From Garra rufa (Eukaryota; Chordata; Actinopteri; Cypriniformes; Cyprinidae): DNA of 64,000 nt. Every line of letters begins with the position of its first letter. Positions within the stretch are counted from its first letter, which is position 1. This document shows, in pieces, positions 52,480-64,000 of the stretch. The stretch lies in assembly GCF_049309525.1 (NCBI RefSeq), contig NC_133368.1, forward strand, positions 21,400,318 through 21,464,317. The letters are read 5' to 3'. The notes below the pieces were generated by a model. It was not told where the DNA came from. It worked only from the letters and a program-made list of their open reading frames with translations, and did not search any database. Made by a program: the position numbers and the translations under genes.

Positions 52480-54100
52480 CTAATTGGAAAGTCATTTTTC
52501 TCAATGTAAGAACAAAAGTAAGGCTTCTTACTGCTAGGTTTAATGCAATTCCTGCTACAGCAAAGTGAAGCAGTAGCACCACCAAGGAGAAGCAGTGCTG
52601 TTTTATAATGAAACCTTTCATGTATATCATATGATGGACTGGCACAAATAAATCATGTTTTTTTTTTCTTATGTGAAAGAAATGAAGAAGTTAAGATTGA
52701 TTCAGGGAAATCTGGGACATTTTAAGCACTTTTGTGGTTGTGCTGGAGCGATTAGCCTCCGTCACCCAACCTTAATGCCCATATGTTTTCTGTTCATCTT
52801 AATTATGTGGAAAAGATGAAGAAGTGAGTCATCAAGACAGATTCTCAATCTCACTGATCACTACAAGCCTGTAAAAACACAAGAGCTTTCAATAGGGATA
52901 AAATAATTAAATTAGTTCAATGTTTCTGTATGGCTGAAGCTGTGGTGACCTGTTTTCAGCTGGTGGGAGATCCACACTGACTTTTACTGAGCTCATAACC
53001 TGGATTAAATTTACAGTTACAAGCTCATACGTATGTGGGATTCATAATTCACCACCTGGAAACTGATCCTGCTGATTTCAGCGACATATTTCAGTCCTAT
53101 TTAGTGCTTTTCGGTCTTAACAGCGATTCTCACCCACCTCTCACACCTCACGTTCCTGCTGTGTGTTAACATCCTAATCATCAGTGTCTTGGAAATAATG
53201 AAACAAATCCCTCAAGACACCCCTTTTCAGACCTGTTCAATCTAACAGTAATGAAAAAAGCAAATGAAGTGTGTATTTATAAAGCCGTAAAAAGGCTTGC
53301 AGCATTTTATGAGACCGGTCTGGGTCTCAGAGCTATAAATGTCACACCTACCAATATTAAAAATTCCTCAGAAAAAGGTTGAAGTTAAACGCCTGAAAAC
53401 ACGTTCTGTGTTAATCCCCCTCGAACAGGATGAACTAATCAAACACAGCCGTGTTTTTATGGAAAAGCACGTTAATTTAAACATCGCTACCATTGATAAT
53501 GACTGTAGATTCAGCATGTTGGAGACATCAGGCCTTCTCTCAGATTCCTGAACCTATAACCTTTTAACCTTCTGCTTTCGTTGTAAACAGAACTGAATAA
53601 TAGTGGTCTTGGTCTGAACCAATTTCAAAAGCTATACAGTCGAGTCCAGAAATAATTTTGTTTTATATTGTGGCTGATATTTTTCATAGCAATAACAGAG
53701 CTCTCATAACATCCACAGCATAGAGAGTGTGTATGAAATGTTCCTGACATCTCCACGGTTCCCCAACGCTTGAGTCATCGGGCAGATTTACTGATCTATT
53801 GCCCGCTTTTCACCTCGTAACATATTTTCCCCCTTTATTACTTTGACTGGACATCAGTGATCCTGTCACTTCTTAATAAAAATAATGATTGTAACTCAAA
53901 AAAATGAATGGGTGACTTTGTTTCGAGTTACGCCGGTGTACAAGAATGTGTATTCCGATTTATTGCTGTATCTATTTTTATAGAAACATTACTTATTACC
54001 ACACATATAAACAATAACAAATTTTAAAAACACTGGAGGAAACCATGACATTTGACAAAGTATGGGCAACAATAAAGAGCACATCCACACAGTGGGATCA
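52480..54100. other. Intergenic, repeat-poor, no gene
   Basis: There is no coding evidence. Segments around 53060-53560 have balanced composition and few repeats and may include old regulatory DNA. The 70-codon frame at 53339-53551 has no recognisable domain and is not called. Confidence 0.4.
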
Positions 54101-54117
54101 AAAATTGCATTTGGTGA

Positions 54118-54480
54118 AGAGAGGGAAAAAAGTAGGAAAATTGATATAAAGTTTGTGTGTGTTTGGCTGGCAGCCTTTCAGTTTAACCCATAAAGTGTTA
54201 TCCACCTTATTTTTCCCGTAAGAGTGGGTGCGGCCATTTGTAAATTTTATGGGTTTGGCTTTCGGTCTCATCCGCGTCCAGCTATTTTTTAGCTGTACAA
54301 AACAGAGGATAGAAGACAGGTTTGGTCCTTCAAACCTTTTTTTATGGAAACCCGTAAAATGCATCCTAGATGGAGTTGAAACTGATGTTCGTTGGACCAG
54401 TTGGGGCTGTTTAGATGGTAACATGGTCAGATTTACCAGTAACCTATTCCAAATACTACTAATGCCTAAAGATTATTACT
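54118..54480. repeat. Unassigned repeat-like block, open on both strands
   Basis: Contains 'AACCCATAAAGTGTTATCC', 'TCTCATCCGCGTCCAGC' and 'AGCTGTACAAAACAG', more GC-rich than its flanks. Open frames of 84 codons (plus) and 108 codons (minus) overlap, but neither shows a known domain. It may be a piece of a fish repeat that I cannot place. Confidence 0.35.
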
Positions 54481-54623
54481 AAATGTTAATTTATCTCCTG
54501 GGGTCCACTTTATTATAAACATCCTACAAAATTACAAATAAAATTAAGGTTGGCTCGATACCACAATTTTGGCTTCGATACAAAACCAGAACAGAATACC
54601 CCAATATCGGCACTAATATTATA

Positions 54624-55793
54624 CAGTTTAGGTCAAAGGTTTACATAGACCTTGCAGAATCTGCAGAAAGTTAATTATTTTTTACCAAAATAAGAGGGAT
54701 CATACAAAATTCATGTTATTTTTTAATTTAGTACTGAACTGAGTAAGATATTTCACATAAACAAATTTACATATAGTCCACAAGAGAAAATAGTTGAATT
54801 TATAAAAATGACCCTATTCAAAAGTTTACATACACTTTATAACTTAATGTGTTGTTACCTGAATGATCCACAGCTGGTTTTTTTTGTTTGTTTGTTTTGT
54901 TTAGTGATAGTTGTTTATGAGTCCCTTGTTTTTCCTGAACAGTTAAACTACCCGCTGTTCTTCAGAAAAGCCTTCAAGTGCCACAAATTCTTTGGTTTTC
55001 CAGCATTTTTGTGTATTTGAGCCCTTTCCAATAATGACTATGATTTTGAGATCCATCTTTTCACACTGAGGACAACTGAGGGACTCACATGCAACTATTA
55101 CAGAAGGAAACACAATGCATTAAGTGTCAGGGGGTGAAAACTTTATCAATTTGAAGATCAGGGTAAATTTAACTTATTTTGTCTTCTGAGAAACATGTAA
55201 GTATCTTCTGTAGCTTCTGAAGAGCAGTACTAAGTGAAAAAATATGGTATTTAGGTAAAATAAAAAAAAGGAACACATCTCCATTCAATTCAAAAGTTTA
55301 CACACCCAGATCTTAATGCATTGTTTTTCCTTTTGAAACATCAGTGAACGTTTGAACCCTCTGTAATAGTTGCATATAAAACTCGAAGTAGTCCTCAGTG
55401 TGAAAAGATAAATCTTAAAATCATACCATTCAAATACACAAAAACCAAAGAATTTGTGGGACCTGAAGGATTTTTCTGAAGAACAGCAAGACACATAAAC
55501 AACTATAACTAAACAAAAAAACAAAAACAACAAACACACAGCTGTGAATCATCCAGATAACACAGTATTAAGAATCAAGTGTATGTAAACTTTTGAACGG
55601 GGTCATTTTTTTATAAATTTAACTAATATTTTCTCTTGTGGACTATATGTAAACGTCTTTGATGTGAAATATCTCATTCAGGTCAGTACTAAATAAAAAA
55701 CAACATGCACTTTGTATGGCCCCTCTTATTTTGGTAACATAATTAACATTTTGGAGATTCTGCAAGGTGTATGTAAACATTTGACCTCAACTG
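54624..55793. mobile_element. 1.17-kb Tc1/mariner-like foldback element
   Basis: Tips CAGTTTAGGTCAAAGGTTTA and its complement (AACATTTGACCTCAACTG), flanked by TA on both sides (54622-54623, 55794-55795). Both arms repeat 'AAAATAAGAGGGATCATACA' and 'TCCACAAGAGAAAATA' in inverted order, so nearly the whole element is a hairpin. CAGTTGA-type tips followed by GTTTACATA resemble those of fish Tc1-like elements such as Sleeping Beauty. There is no transposase frame, so it is non-autonomous. Confidence 0.85.
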
Positions 55794-56559
55794 TAAGTGA
55801 AAAAAGCAGCCTTAAAACATCAGTAAAAAACGTGTCACTTGTTTTCAAGCATGAAGAAACAACATAAACGTCACTTCTAAGTGCTAAAATTTTATTTTTG
55901 ATCTACTATTGAATTAAGACATGTATACAATGTATAAAAACTGTATTTATTTTTCATTTAGTTTGTTTTTAAAGTTTAAATATGCTTCATATTTAATTGC
56001 ATCTATTGGTTGTGTTCAATATTTGATACATGTAAGCACTGGGCTACTGCATTAGTAAAGACTTTGGATGCTAAACTTCATGTGGAATGACCACTGGGTG
56101 GCACCATTGCTTTTCCAAAAACGCTTTTCCGAGATTTCAGTGACTGTCCAACTGTTAATTTACAAATCTCAAATTCAGCGATCTTAAGTGTGTAGATGGA
56201 AGTTTTTGCTTTGTTTTACATTTGATATTTAATGTTTATGCTTAATTATGTTTGGTTTCTTGGAAACTACTTCAATAGTCAATTACCTGCAAATCTTTCT
56301 GAATGTGAAAAGATACAGGTAACCACAAATCTAGATATCAACTTCCATTTTGCTACAGAGATTACAGACACTTACTTTCTCTTTCATTCTCAGTCTTTCT
56401 ACCTTGCTCGCATTTTCATTCCCTTACCTACTTTATTTTTTGTTTAGTTCTATCATTTCCAGCTGGCAACCACGTTTCAGTGTTGCAAGTCAATTCAAAC
56501 AGTCACCAGTGAATTCACTCCCACCATGAAAATGATTTCAAGCAATAACAGATGACCTG

Positions 56560-57010
56560 TGCTCCAGTGTGTTTACTTTTAAATCGAGATAAAACATCCA
56601 AGGCCCAATCTCAGAATGTAATTTTTGCGTCAGATGGTCCTGTTCTCTTTTCTGCGCCACTACACATTGATTCAGCAAAGGTGTGGAGAGCGACTGAGCC
56701 TTTGAAAGCGCCCCATTGCTATGTGAACCCCATTACAACCATGAACCCACACAGAGAGAGACATTTTTAAGAGCTCTCCCTAGAAATCCACACAGCTGAT
56801 GTAATTAGTCATTTCAGAGTCATGCACTTCACAATACTCCCTATAAACAGACATTCAATCCTTTCCTCAGTGTTCACTGTTTATCCTAGTCTTTTACAAT
56901 CCGTTCTGGACCACCGTCTGTTTATCCTTGCCCAACAATAATGCTCCTATACTGCGATGGAGGAATGTGGTTCATTTGTCCAATTAAACAAGGAAAATAA
57001 ATACAGATCG
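56560..57010. promoter_or_regulatory. Possible conserved non-coding element downstream of wdr3
   Basis: About 450 bp without repeats, with balanced composition. Motifs include forkhead-like TGTTTATCC (near 56878 and again near 56919) and homeodomain-like CCAATTAAAC. No open frame of note. Regulatory role is an inference. Confidence 0.3.
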
Positions 57011-57997
57011 ATTAGGACACAATGTCGAGATTTGTTCCCAAAACGCTTTTACAATGACACACAACTTTTAGATTTACGATGCAAATATAGCACGGGTGAT
57101 GAATGAAAAACGTCCTGACATGTTGTGCAAAGGTTTGATCTACATCATTATCTAAATATATCCAGACATAAATCTGCATTACACAAGCAAAACGACCTTC
57201 CGTCCCGTATGTTAACATATTGATGATTACTGCTTTGCTAAAAAATCAGATTTGTTCTTATGATTGTGTGCTTTCACAAGAAAAACACACTAGGAAATTA
57301 TAGTAATAGCTTATTTATCTCTTTAAGTCAAACCCGCACACTATAACTGTCAATCTTATTCAAATATTCAGAAATAGCTGAGGTTACTCAAAGAAATCTA
57401 AAGTGATCTGAGTGTTTCAGATATAACCTCAGTTATAGATGCACATATAGCAGATGCAAAACTGACACATGGTGAAAAACAACCTGACTTTCTTCCCACG
57501 TTCCTAGCTAATATAAAATGGATGAATGCAACAGTGTCTGTCACACCCATGTGTTATTCACCCGTTGTGCCTGCTTTGGCTTTTAAGACATGTCTACAGA
57601 AAATTTATAGGCGATACATTTTTGAAGTATTACAAAAAGGAGATCGGGGCTAGTTGCCACACAGGAAGTTGTCACAAAGACTATAAAATTTTGCTGAAGA
57701 GTCCTATTGCGCAAATGTGTTGTTTTTTAGCAGTCAGTTTTATGTGTTGGTTTCTATTTCAAAACCCTTTTAATACAGTTAGCTTTAGTATTATTATTAT
57801 TACAACTGGCCAAAAGCAGCGAAATTAATCTTTTATTAAACATGTACATTGCCTCCTAGTTGTTGTCATTGTTATTTGTGTTTTATAATTGTTGAAATTT
57901 TGCCAAAAAGCCTATAATGCAACAGTTCCCAAGCTTAGCAAATTTCTAATGCAGTCTCAAAATGACTTGAAATTGTTTTAATTAAGACAAAGAAAGC

Positions 57998-59017
57998 AGG
58001 GTTATTCTGTCAAATCAACCGATTTTCAAATTTTTCTGATTTTGGTAATTTGTCTGAGGAAAGACAGATATGTAGAATGATGAAAGCCAAAATATTATAT
58101 GTCATGGATGAACTGAACATGGATGATTTGCTGTGTAATCCACTATTTTGTAGAGGGAGGTCAAAATGGCAATTTTCATTTGCGATTCAGTCAAGTTACG
58201 AGGGGTAAAATTACTTCAGCAAGATGGCAGCATCATATCATGTCATTTTCACACAGAGATTGGTATAAAAGTAAAATCGTTTGATTAACAATCTTTGTTG
58301 CATTATGAGCCAATAGTGACCATTCGAAAATAAGGGGAAATTGCACTTTTCAAGTTTTTCTCCAAAGTTTGCATGCCTGTAACTCAAGAAGTTTTAAAGA
58401 TATCTTAATGCCCTTTCAGATATTGTGTCTTAACAAACTTTCCTTTTGGCATCCTTATTTTTAATGCCCTATGAGATTCGGTTCCAGAGATATTGGATTG
58501 GAATATCCAAAATGGCTCCAAGAGTAAATAATTAAAATGTACACATTTTTATGTGGGTCAGTTTGCAAAAATATGAGACTTCTTTTCTTTTAAAGAAGAA
58601 TGTCTGAAGAACAAATAATGTGGTAACTAGAGATGTTCCTGCATTGAACATACCCATCTGAGTGCCATAAATATTATTTTTCCAAAGATTCTGTGCCTTT
58701 AACTCAAGAAGTATTAAAGATATTGCGATATGATTTTAGATTCTAGTTGTTAATAAACTTTTCTTGTGGAATCTTACTGGCCCTACGTCATTCAGTCCCA
58801 GAGATATGGGGATCTCAATGAGGCTCCATGTCCAGTTTGTTGAATATTACCAATTTTCAGTGGTCGAAAACCAAATATTGGTAACTCTGTATACAGCTGA
58901 AACTTTTTTATTTAAAGAACAATGTCTGAAAAAGAAATAATGTTAAAATTAAAAATGAAATTAGAAATCAAATATTTGAGTTGACATGGAATGGTTGAGT
59001 TGACACGGAATGACCCA
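57998..59017. mobile_element. 'GGGTCATTC(C/T)GTGTCAA' inverted-repeat element
   Basis: Left AGGGTTATTCTGTCAAATCA and right GACACGGAATGACCCAG are inverted. The body shows an internal repeated theme ('AACTCAAGAAGT.TTAAAGATAT') at 58380 and 58690 and no transposase. Related to 49125-49540. Confidence 0.7.
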
Positions 59018-59308
59018 GCCCTGAAATAAGCCTAAAACAACTAAAAATCATTGAGAAGGATTTCCCCTCAGACTCTTGAAAAGTCTGTGAATAAGCATTA
59101 TTACAAAAAGGTGATCGCGATACCTAGACAATTCATGTAAATTAACAAAATCTTAAAACTCACATTTATAATGAATATACAGTTTTCTAGTTATACAAAC
59201 CTGTACAATTTTTTATCGGGTAGAAATAATGAGAAAAATATTTGTAAACAATTATTATCCTAAATCCTTATCCAATAAATCACAAACATTGCTATGATAG
59301 GTTACTTA

Positions 59309-59825
59309 TAGGGATGGTTCACTCAAAAATGAAAACTCTGTCATTAATTACTCAGCCTCGTTTCAAACCTTTGAAACACAAATTAAGATATTTTTGATGA
59401 AATCCGAGAGCTTTCTGACACTGCATAGACAGCAACAGAACTACCAAGTTCAGGACCAAGAAAGGTAAAGAACATCTTTAAAATCGGCCATGTGACATCA
59501 ATGGTTTAACTGTAATTTTATGAAGCTACAAGAATACTTTTTGGTGTGCAAAGAAAACAAAAAACTCTTCTCAAAAGTCTTCTCGTAGCTTCAGAAAATT
59601 ATGGTTGAACCACATGGACTATTTTAACAATGTCCTTACTACCTTTTTGGGCCTTGAACTTAGTAGTTGTGTTGCTGTTTATGAAGGGCCAGAAAGTTCT
59701 TGGATTTCATCAAAAATATCTTAATTTGTGTTCCAAAGATGAACAAAAGTCTCACGGGCTTGGAACAAAATAAAGGTGAGTAATTAATGACAGAATTCAA
59801 ATTTTTGGGTGAACTATCAATTTAA
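59309..59825. mobile_element. Full-length 'GGGATAGTTCACCC' element
   Basis: Left GGGATGGTTCACTCAAAAAT, right TTTTTGGGTGAACTATCAA. The two arms are inverted copies throughout ('AAATTAAGATATTTTTGATG' and its complement). Best preserved copy in the window and a reference for the others. Confidence 0.85.
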
Positions 59826-60039
59826 TTGGGGGTACAGTTTCCATTAAAACGTTCAGCGGCTTTTTTGTAGTCAAAACTTTGAGGTTTGTGTCTATACAGA
59901 AATTGACCCTAAATAAATGTACTATGACGAACATTACTGCAGTACAAAGTGTGACAACTAGCCCCAGCCTTCCCTGCATATCACTGGGTTCAGCTGTCTG
60001 GCAACAGGTGTGGGCAGGAAAATCCAACATCCGTAAATT

Positions 60040-60600
60040 TCGAGCAGAGGATCAGTTGGGATGATGGGATCTCCTGTCCTAGGGATCTCTTTGTTTTGTC
60101 CACTGATCTGTTTGGATATTGTATGCTGTTTCTCTTGGTTGGAAACAGATGTAATTATCTCCAATTAATGGATGTTTGTAAAGGTCACCAGGGTCTGGTA
60201 TGTAAACATCCCTGCGTGATGGACGTCTAAGACAACCGGATGGTGTGTGCAAGGACAAGAGCGATCACGGCTAAGAATCTGCGTTTAGATCAGTGTATTT
60301 GTGAGGCTCAAATCTGTTGGACTGTAAGAGCCTTCAAAGAACGTTCTTTTGGCATCAAGACTCGATATATTTCTGAGTCTGTGAAGAATTGAAAGTAAAC
60401 CAAGTCAAAAATGAGCCGTAAAAAGCGAATTATACAGCAAAAAAGTCAGTGAAAGGTTGTATTCATTAGAGACTATACGGTTTTTCTTTTTACTGGGAAC
60501 ATGTGGACTCGGAGCCCCACATGTCAGAAGTGCCTTTGGGGATGCGATATTCATGCCTGACATGGGTATGGTCAATCCCTTTAAGGTTTACTTCTTTTAC
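60040..60600. promoter_or_regulatory. Possible conserved non-coding DNA
   Basis: Two repeat-free stretches (60040-60370 and 60480-60600) of balanced composition, with CCAATTAATGG and GTAAACATCC motifs. The minus frame 60490-60864 (124 codons) is interrupted in texture by a T10 run and has no domain, so I do not call a gene. Confidence 0.3.
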
Positions 60601-60849
60601 TTTTTTTTTTAAAGGAGGAGGACAAAATAAAAATGTCTCACAGGCATGCAAGCTGTCATAACCATCCCTCCCCCCAACGCTAGCACTGCAAAGACCACCC
60701 AGACCGCAGAGCGACCTGTCAATCATCAAACATATGCATTCATTTTTATAGACTAAGCAGTAATACTTTCTCAAATTAGCACTAAAGATCCCACATTTCT
60801 GATGTGAAGGTTTACCAAGAGATATAAACACATCAGCTCGCCTAAAATG

Positions 60850-61480
60850 TTTCATTTTTCTCATGTTTCATTCACGGCCGCACCAAAAAAATGTCAAGAA
60901 CCGCTGCCACCGTCCTGTACGAGAGAGGGCTCAAGGTTCCACACCGCTTCTCTTCCATCTGTCAGCACAACGGGATTGAGACGTAGATCTCACCCTAATC
61001 TTTTGGCCAGCGATCACACCTCCGCCGGTCCCACATCACAGGACCCCCTCCACCACCATCTCCTTTCTGAGAGCCAAGTGGCCAGCCAGAGAGCCCCGGG
61101 GTTTGGTGTAATCCTGCACTAATAACATCTCAGCAGCTTCAGCACACACTAAGAGGCCCAGATCCGTCCCCAACACCCCCGTACAACAAAGGCAGACGCA
61201 CTGACTGCTTCATATTAGCGTTTAATTAAGTTAAAGAGCGGCCCCCGCGGTCTCCGCGTACGGAGCAACAAGCCATTCCAATGGGCTGCCATCACCGCGA
61301 CGGGCAGGACGCCGGGCCTCCTGCAGCCTCTGGCCAAGGTTGATCTCCCACTCATGTGATTAATTCAATAAAACCATTAAGAGTGACCCCCATCTGAAGT
61401 TCTGCACAAACAAGCACGCACGCACACACACATACAGACGCTCCCCGAGGCGCTCGCACTGAAAGATCTCTGCTTAGCAC
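60850..61480. promoter_or_regulatory. GC-rich unique block, strong candidate conserved element
   Basis: The most GC-rich and CpG-containing stretch of the window (for example CGGCCCCCGCGGTCTCCGCG around 61240), followed by ATGTGATTAATTCAATAAAA with homeodomain-type sites. There is no consistent long frame through the block and no splice structure, which argues against exons. It could be a conserved enhancer or a CpG-island promoter of an unseen neighbour. Confidence 0.4.
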
Positions 61481-61599
61481 CTTCATACGCCACAGATAAC
61501 CTTTTTAGCACGGGCTAAACAGAGCCAGGTCTGATCTCCAGAGATCTTCTCCAACGTAATCTCGTATTAGTCGAAAAGAAAAAAAGTCTTGAGCGAAGT

Positions 61600-61900
61600 C
61601 TGAAAAAGTTTGTTTTTGCTGTCTTGGGTTTCATTTTATCTGGCCAACGTGCCATAAGGCCATAAATCTCCCGAAGCAATAAAATATCTAGTGTGCTTCG
61701 ATTACATCACCATGGTGATTTTTTTGTTCCGTGCCGTTATTACAATGCCCCACAAAGCAGAAAGCGGTTTAAATCTATCATTGCACATTTTACAGTACGC
61801 GGTCTGTATTTTTTGTGGCACCTCGTGTTTAATTTTAAACGCATTTCGAATCTTATTATTACACCACCATACAGTGTAATATTTATACAGTGAGATCCTT
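61600..61900. promoter_or_regulatory. Possible conserved element with palindromic ATCACCATGGTGAT
   Basis: Unique sequence with a perfect 14-bp palindrome ATCACCATGGTGAT near 61706-61719 and TGATTACAT-like elements. Overlapping small frames occur on both strands, none protein-like. Confidence 0.3.
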
Positions 61901-62137
61901 CTTTCCACACTGAGGAGGAAGGGGGATTTAACGGCCCCTTTCTTATGGAGCTTCAAGCTCATAGGGATGTAAGATCACACTTCGCTGAAGTCCTAGAGGG
62001 GAAGTGTGGCTTTGTTTCCCTCGAGTCCATTACACAGTGCTGGAATGGAATTTATACAGCCGTTAGTTCCGGTCCTCCTTGCTGATTGGCCAAGCGGTGT
62101 TCTGATGTAAAACACCACAACTGTGCCCAGCATAGAT

Positions 62138-62372
62138 GATAATAAGAAATGTTTTTTGAGCAGCAAATCAGCATATTAAAATGATTTCTGAAGGATCATG
62201 TGACACTGAAAACTGGATTAATGGCTGCTGAAAATTCAGCTTTGCTATCAAAAATATTACATTGTAAAATATATTCAAATAAAAAGCAGTCATTTTAAAT
62301 TGTAATACTAATGCACAACATTACTGTTTTTTAAACAAATAAATGCAACCTTTGATGAGCATTCAAAAGCAT
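62138..62372. mobile_element. Fragment of the 'CACTACCAGTCAAAAGTTT' family
   Basis: Contains 'AGCAGCAAATCAGCATATTA', 'GATTTCTGAAGGATCATGTG' and 'AAATAAATGCAACC'. Only one arm is preserved. Confidence 0.7.
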
Positions 62373-62394
62373 AACAAATTACAAAACCCAAATT

Positions 62395-63190
62395 TTTTTC
62401 TCAGAACTGCGTAAAACAAACTTGCAATTCTGATGTTTTTTGCATGATATAAACACAATTATGAGTTATAAAGTCATAATTATGACATATAAACTCCTAA
62501 TTGTGATACATTACAATTCTGACATTTTTCAAGCAATTCTGTCATTTTTTCTCAGAACTGCATGATATAAACTTGCATTTGCAAGAATAGGTTGGAATTG
62601 CATTTCTGACTTTTTCTTGCAGATGCGAGTTTGCATCTTTCAATTCTGTTTTATTCTGAGTTCTTTCACAACTGCAAGAATATATCACACAATACTTTTG
62701 TAATACAAAATATCACGAAATTCTGAAAAAAGTCAGAACTGTGCAATTTCTGACTTTATAACTCACAATTGCAAATGTATATCTCAGTTCTGAGAAAAAA
62801 AACTGAATTAAGTTAGACACAAAAGAAAAAAGAGAATAGAGTTTGAGAATAGTTTTTCACAAAATTCTAAAGAGTCAAAACTGAGTTTATATCTCAGTTC
62901 TGAGAAAAAAAAGTCAGAACTGTGAGTTTATATTGTGCATTTCTGACTTTACAACTCACAATTGCGAGTTTTTATCTGAGTTCTGAGAAAAAGTCAGAAT
63001 TGCAAGTTTATGTCAAAAAAGTCAGAACTGATTTTATATCTCAGTTCTGAGAAAAAAAGTCAAAAATACAAATTTATAGAGTGAAATTCTGGAAAAAAAA
63101 GAACTGCGAGTTATATCATAAAATGTAAAAAAAATGTAAACTTAAGTTAGAAACTCAAGTTAGAATTGTGAGATAAAAGTCTCAAATTCC
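62395..63190. repeat. Degenerate tandem array of a short semi-palindromic unit
   Basis: About 800 bp built from irregular repeats of 'TCAGTTCTGAGAAAAAAGTC' and 'AGAACTGTGAGTTTATAT' modules, roughly 40-60 bp per unit, with both orientations present. Unit spacing and identity are irregular, so it is a decayed minisatellite rather than a CRISPR-like array. Confidence 0.75.
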
Positions 63191-63313
63191 CTTTTTTATT
63201 TTTTATTCAGTGTCAGAAACAAGCTTCCATAATGTTGAATAAAGAGCAGAGTTATGTGATTTTTAGAGCAGGGTTTCTCTCAGTAACAAGCTAAGAATTT
63301 AATCATACCTCAA

Positions 63314-63315
<2 letters not shown>

Positions 63316-63386
<71 letters not shown>

Positions 63387-63387
63387 A
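63316..63387. repeat. (CA)n followed by (TA)n microsatellite
   Basis: About 25 CA units, then about 10 TA units. Confidence 0.97.
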
Positions 63388-64000
63388 AATATGGAGGAGA
63401 TAGAAATAGCATAAACAAATAAATCAATAAATAAGCATAGTGATATTATTTTAGAGCCCGCTATGAGTTATGACCTCAGACATTTTGGAGGTAATATTTT
63501 CTCTTTAAGCACCCTGACCCTCTTTCTAAGAAGTGTGGATTGCTTCATTACTGTGACAGAGCCTTCCTCCCTCTCTATTTTGCTCAGTCTGCTGTACTCT
63601 GATAGGCCCAGATCTTCTTCCCATATTTCAACATCTCAGTAAATCTAAGCAGCTTGGGTCTAGGGTGAGCACACATTAAAGGTCTTCTGTAACCCTGGTC
63701 TTTGCCTGACATTTGGGCTTCAGTAAGGCACACTAACTTCTCAGACTGTTACTACAGTGTTCCAAAGGGTATGTGTTACACTGCAGGTGTTTATATGTCA
63801 TTTGTTTAGCCATGACTGAAAATATGTCTGCTGGGCTGCCATATATGGCACTTGTTCATTTTGCATCATCATACAGAAACAAAAAAACTCATCATCAAAA
63901 ACTCAATCTTATCATTCAGAGGTCTTAAGGATTAGCTGTTGTTATGATGATGTTGGTGCTGCACTTCATTGTTCTCTGGGGGTCTTGTGTAATGTTTGTG
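63388..64000. other. Intergenic end of window, nothing recognised
   Basis: Unique-looking sequence with no gene or repeat that I can identify. Confidence 0.4.

Noticed and set aside
60490..60864. 124-codon minus-strand frame
   Set aside because: Crosses a poly-T/Lys run, has no domain and no exon structure.
62395..63190. CRISPR-like array
   Set aside because: Repeats are irregular in spacing, orientation and sequence, there are no unique spacers, and the genome is a vertebrate.

Overview
The window is vertebrate nuclear DNA from a teleost fish. It is AT-rich, has many introns with GT-AG junctions, and is crowded with short inverted-repeat DNA transposons and (CA)n microsatellites. The repeat families are of the kind common in carp-like fishes, so I infer a cyprinid. 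I saw no copy of the DANA-type SINE that is frequent in zebrafish, but that is weak evidence for any particular genus. Nothing prokaryotic or viral was seen.

There are two genes, head to head. On the minus strand is gdap2 (ganglioside-induced differentiation-associated protein 2). It has thirteen coding exons from 34540 down to 6600 and encodes 500 aa, with a macro domain followed by a CRAL-TRIO/Sec14-like domain. On the plus strand is wdr3 (Utp12/Dip2 homologue of the small-subunit processome). It has twenty-six coding exons from 39235 to 51536 and encodes 938 aa, with tandem WD40 propellers and a C-terminal Utp12 domain. I assembled both reading frames exon by exon: every junction is GT-AG, phases agree throughout, and lengths match the human proteins as I remember them (about 497 and 943 aa). 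The same gene pair is adjacent and divergent on human chromosome 1.

Region by region: 1-6600 lies beyond the gdap2 stop and holds repeats, the probable gdap2 3' UTR and one non-repetitive block. 6600-34540 is gdap2, whose introns contain most of the transposons. 34540-39235 holds the gdap2 5' UTR, its first intron and the divergent promoter region, into which a 778-bp inverted-repeat element has inserted. 39235-51536 is wdr3. 51537-64000 has no recognisable gene. It holds several transposons, a degenerate tandem array near 62.4-63.2 kb, and non-repetitive blocks (56.6-57.0, 60.0-60.6, 60.85-61.9 kb) that look like conserved regulatory DNA.

The best observations are four. A roughly 99-bp (TG)n tract sits where the polypyrimidine tract of gdap2 coding exon 10 should be. 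Two near-identical 0.5-kb palindromic elements duplicated TTAA exactly, shown by the interrupted repeats they landed in. A 94-nt exon-like open segment in a gdap2 intron does not fit gdap2. A transposon may supply the wdr3 poly(A) signal. I found no convincing new multi-gene system.
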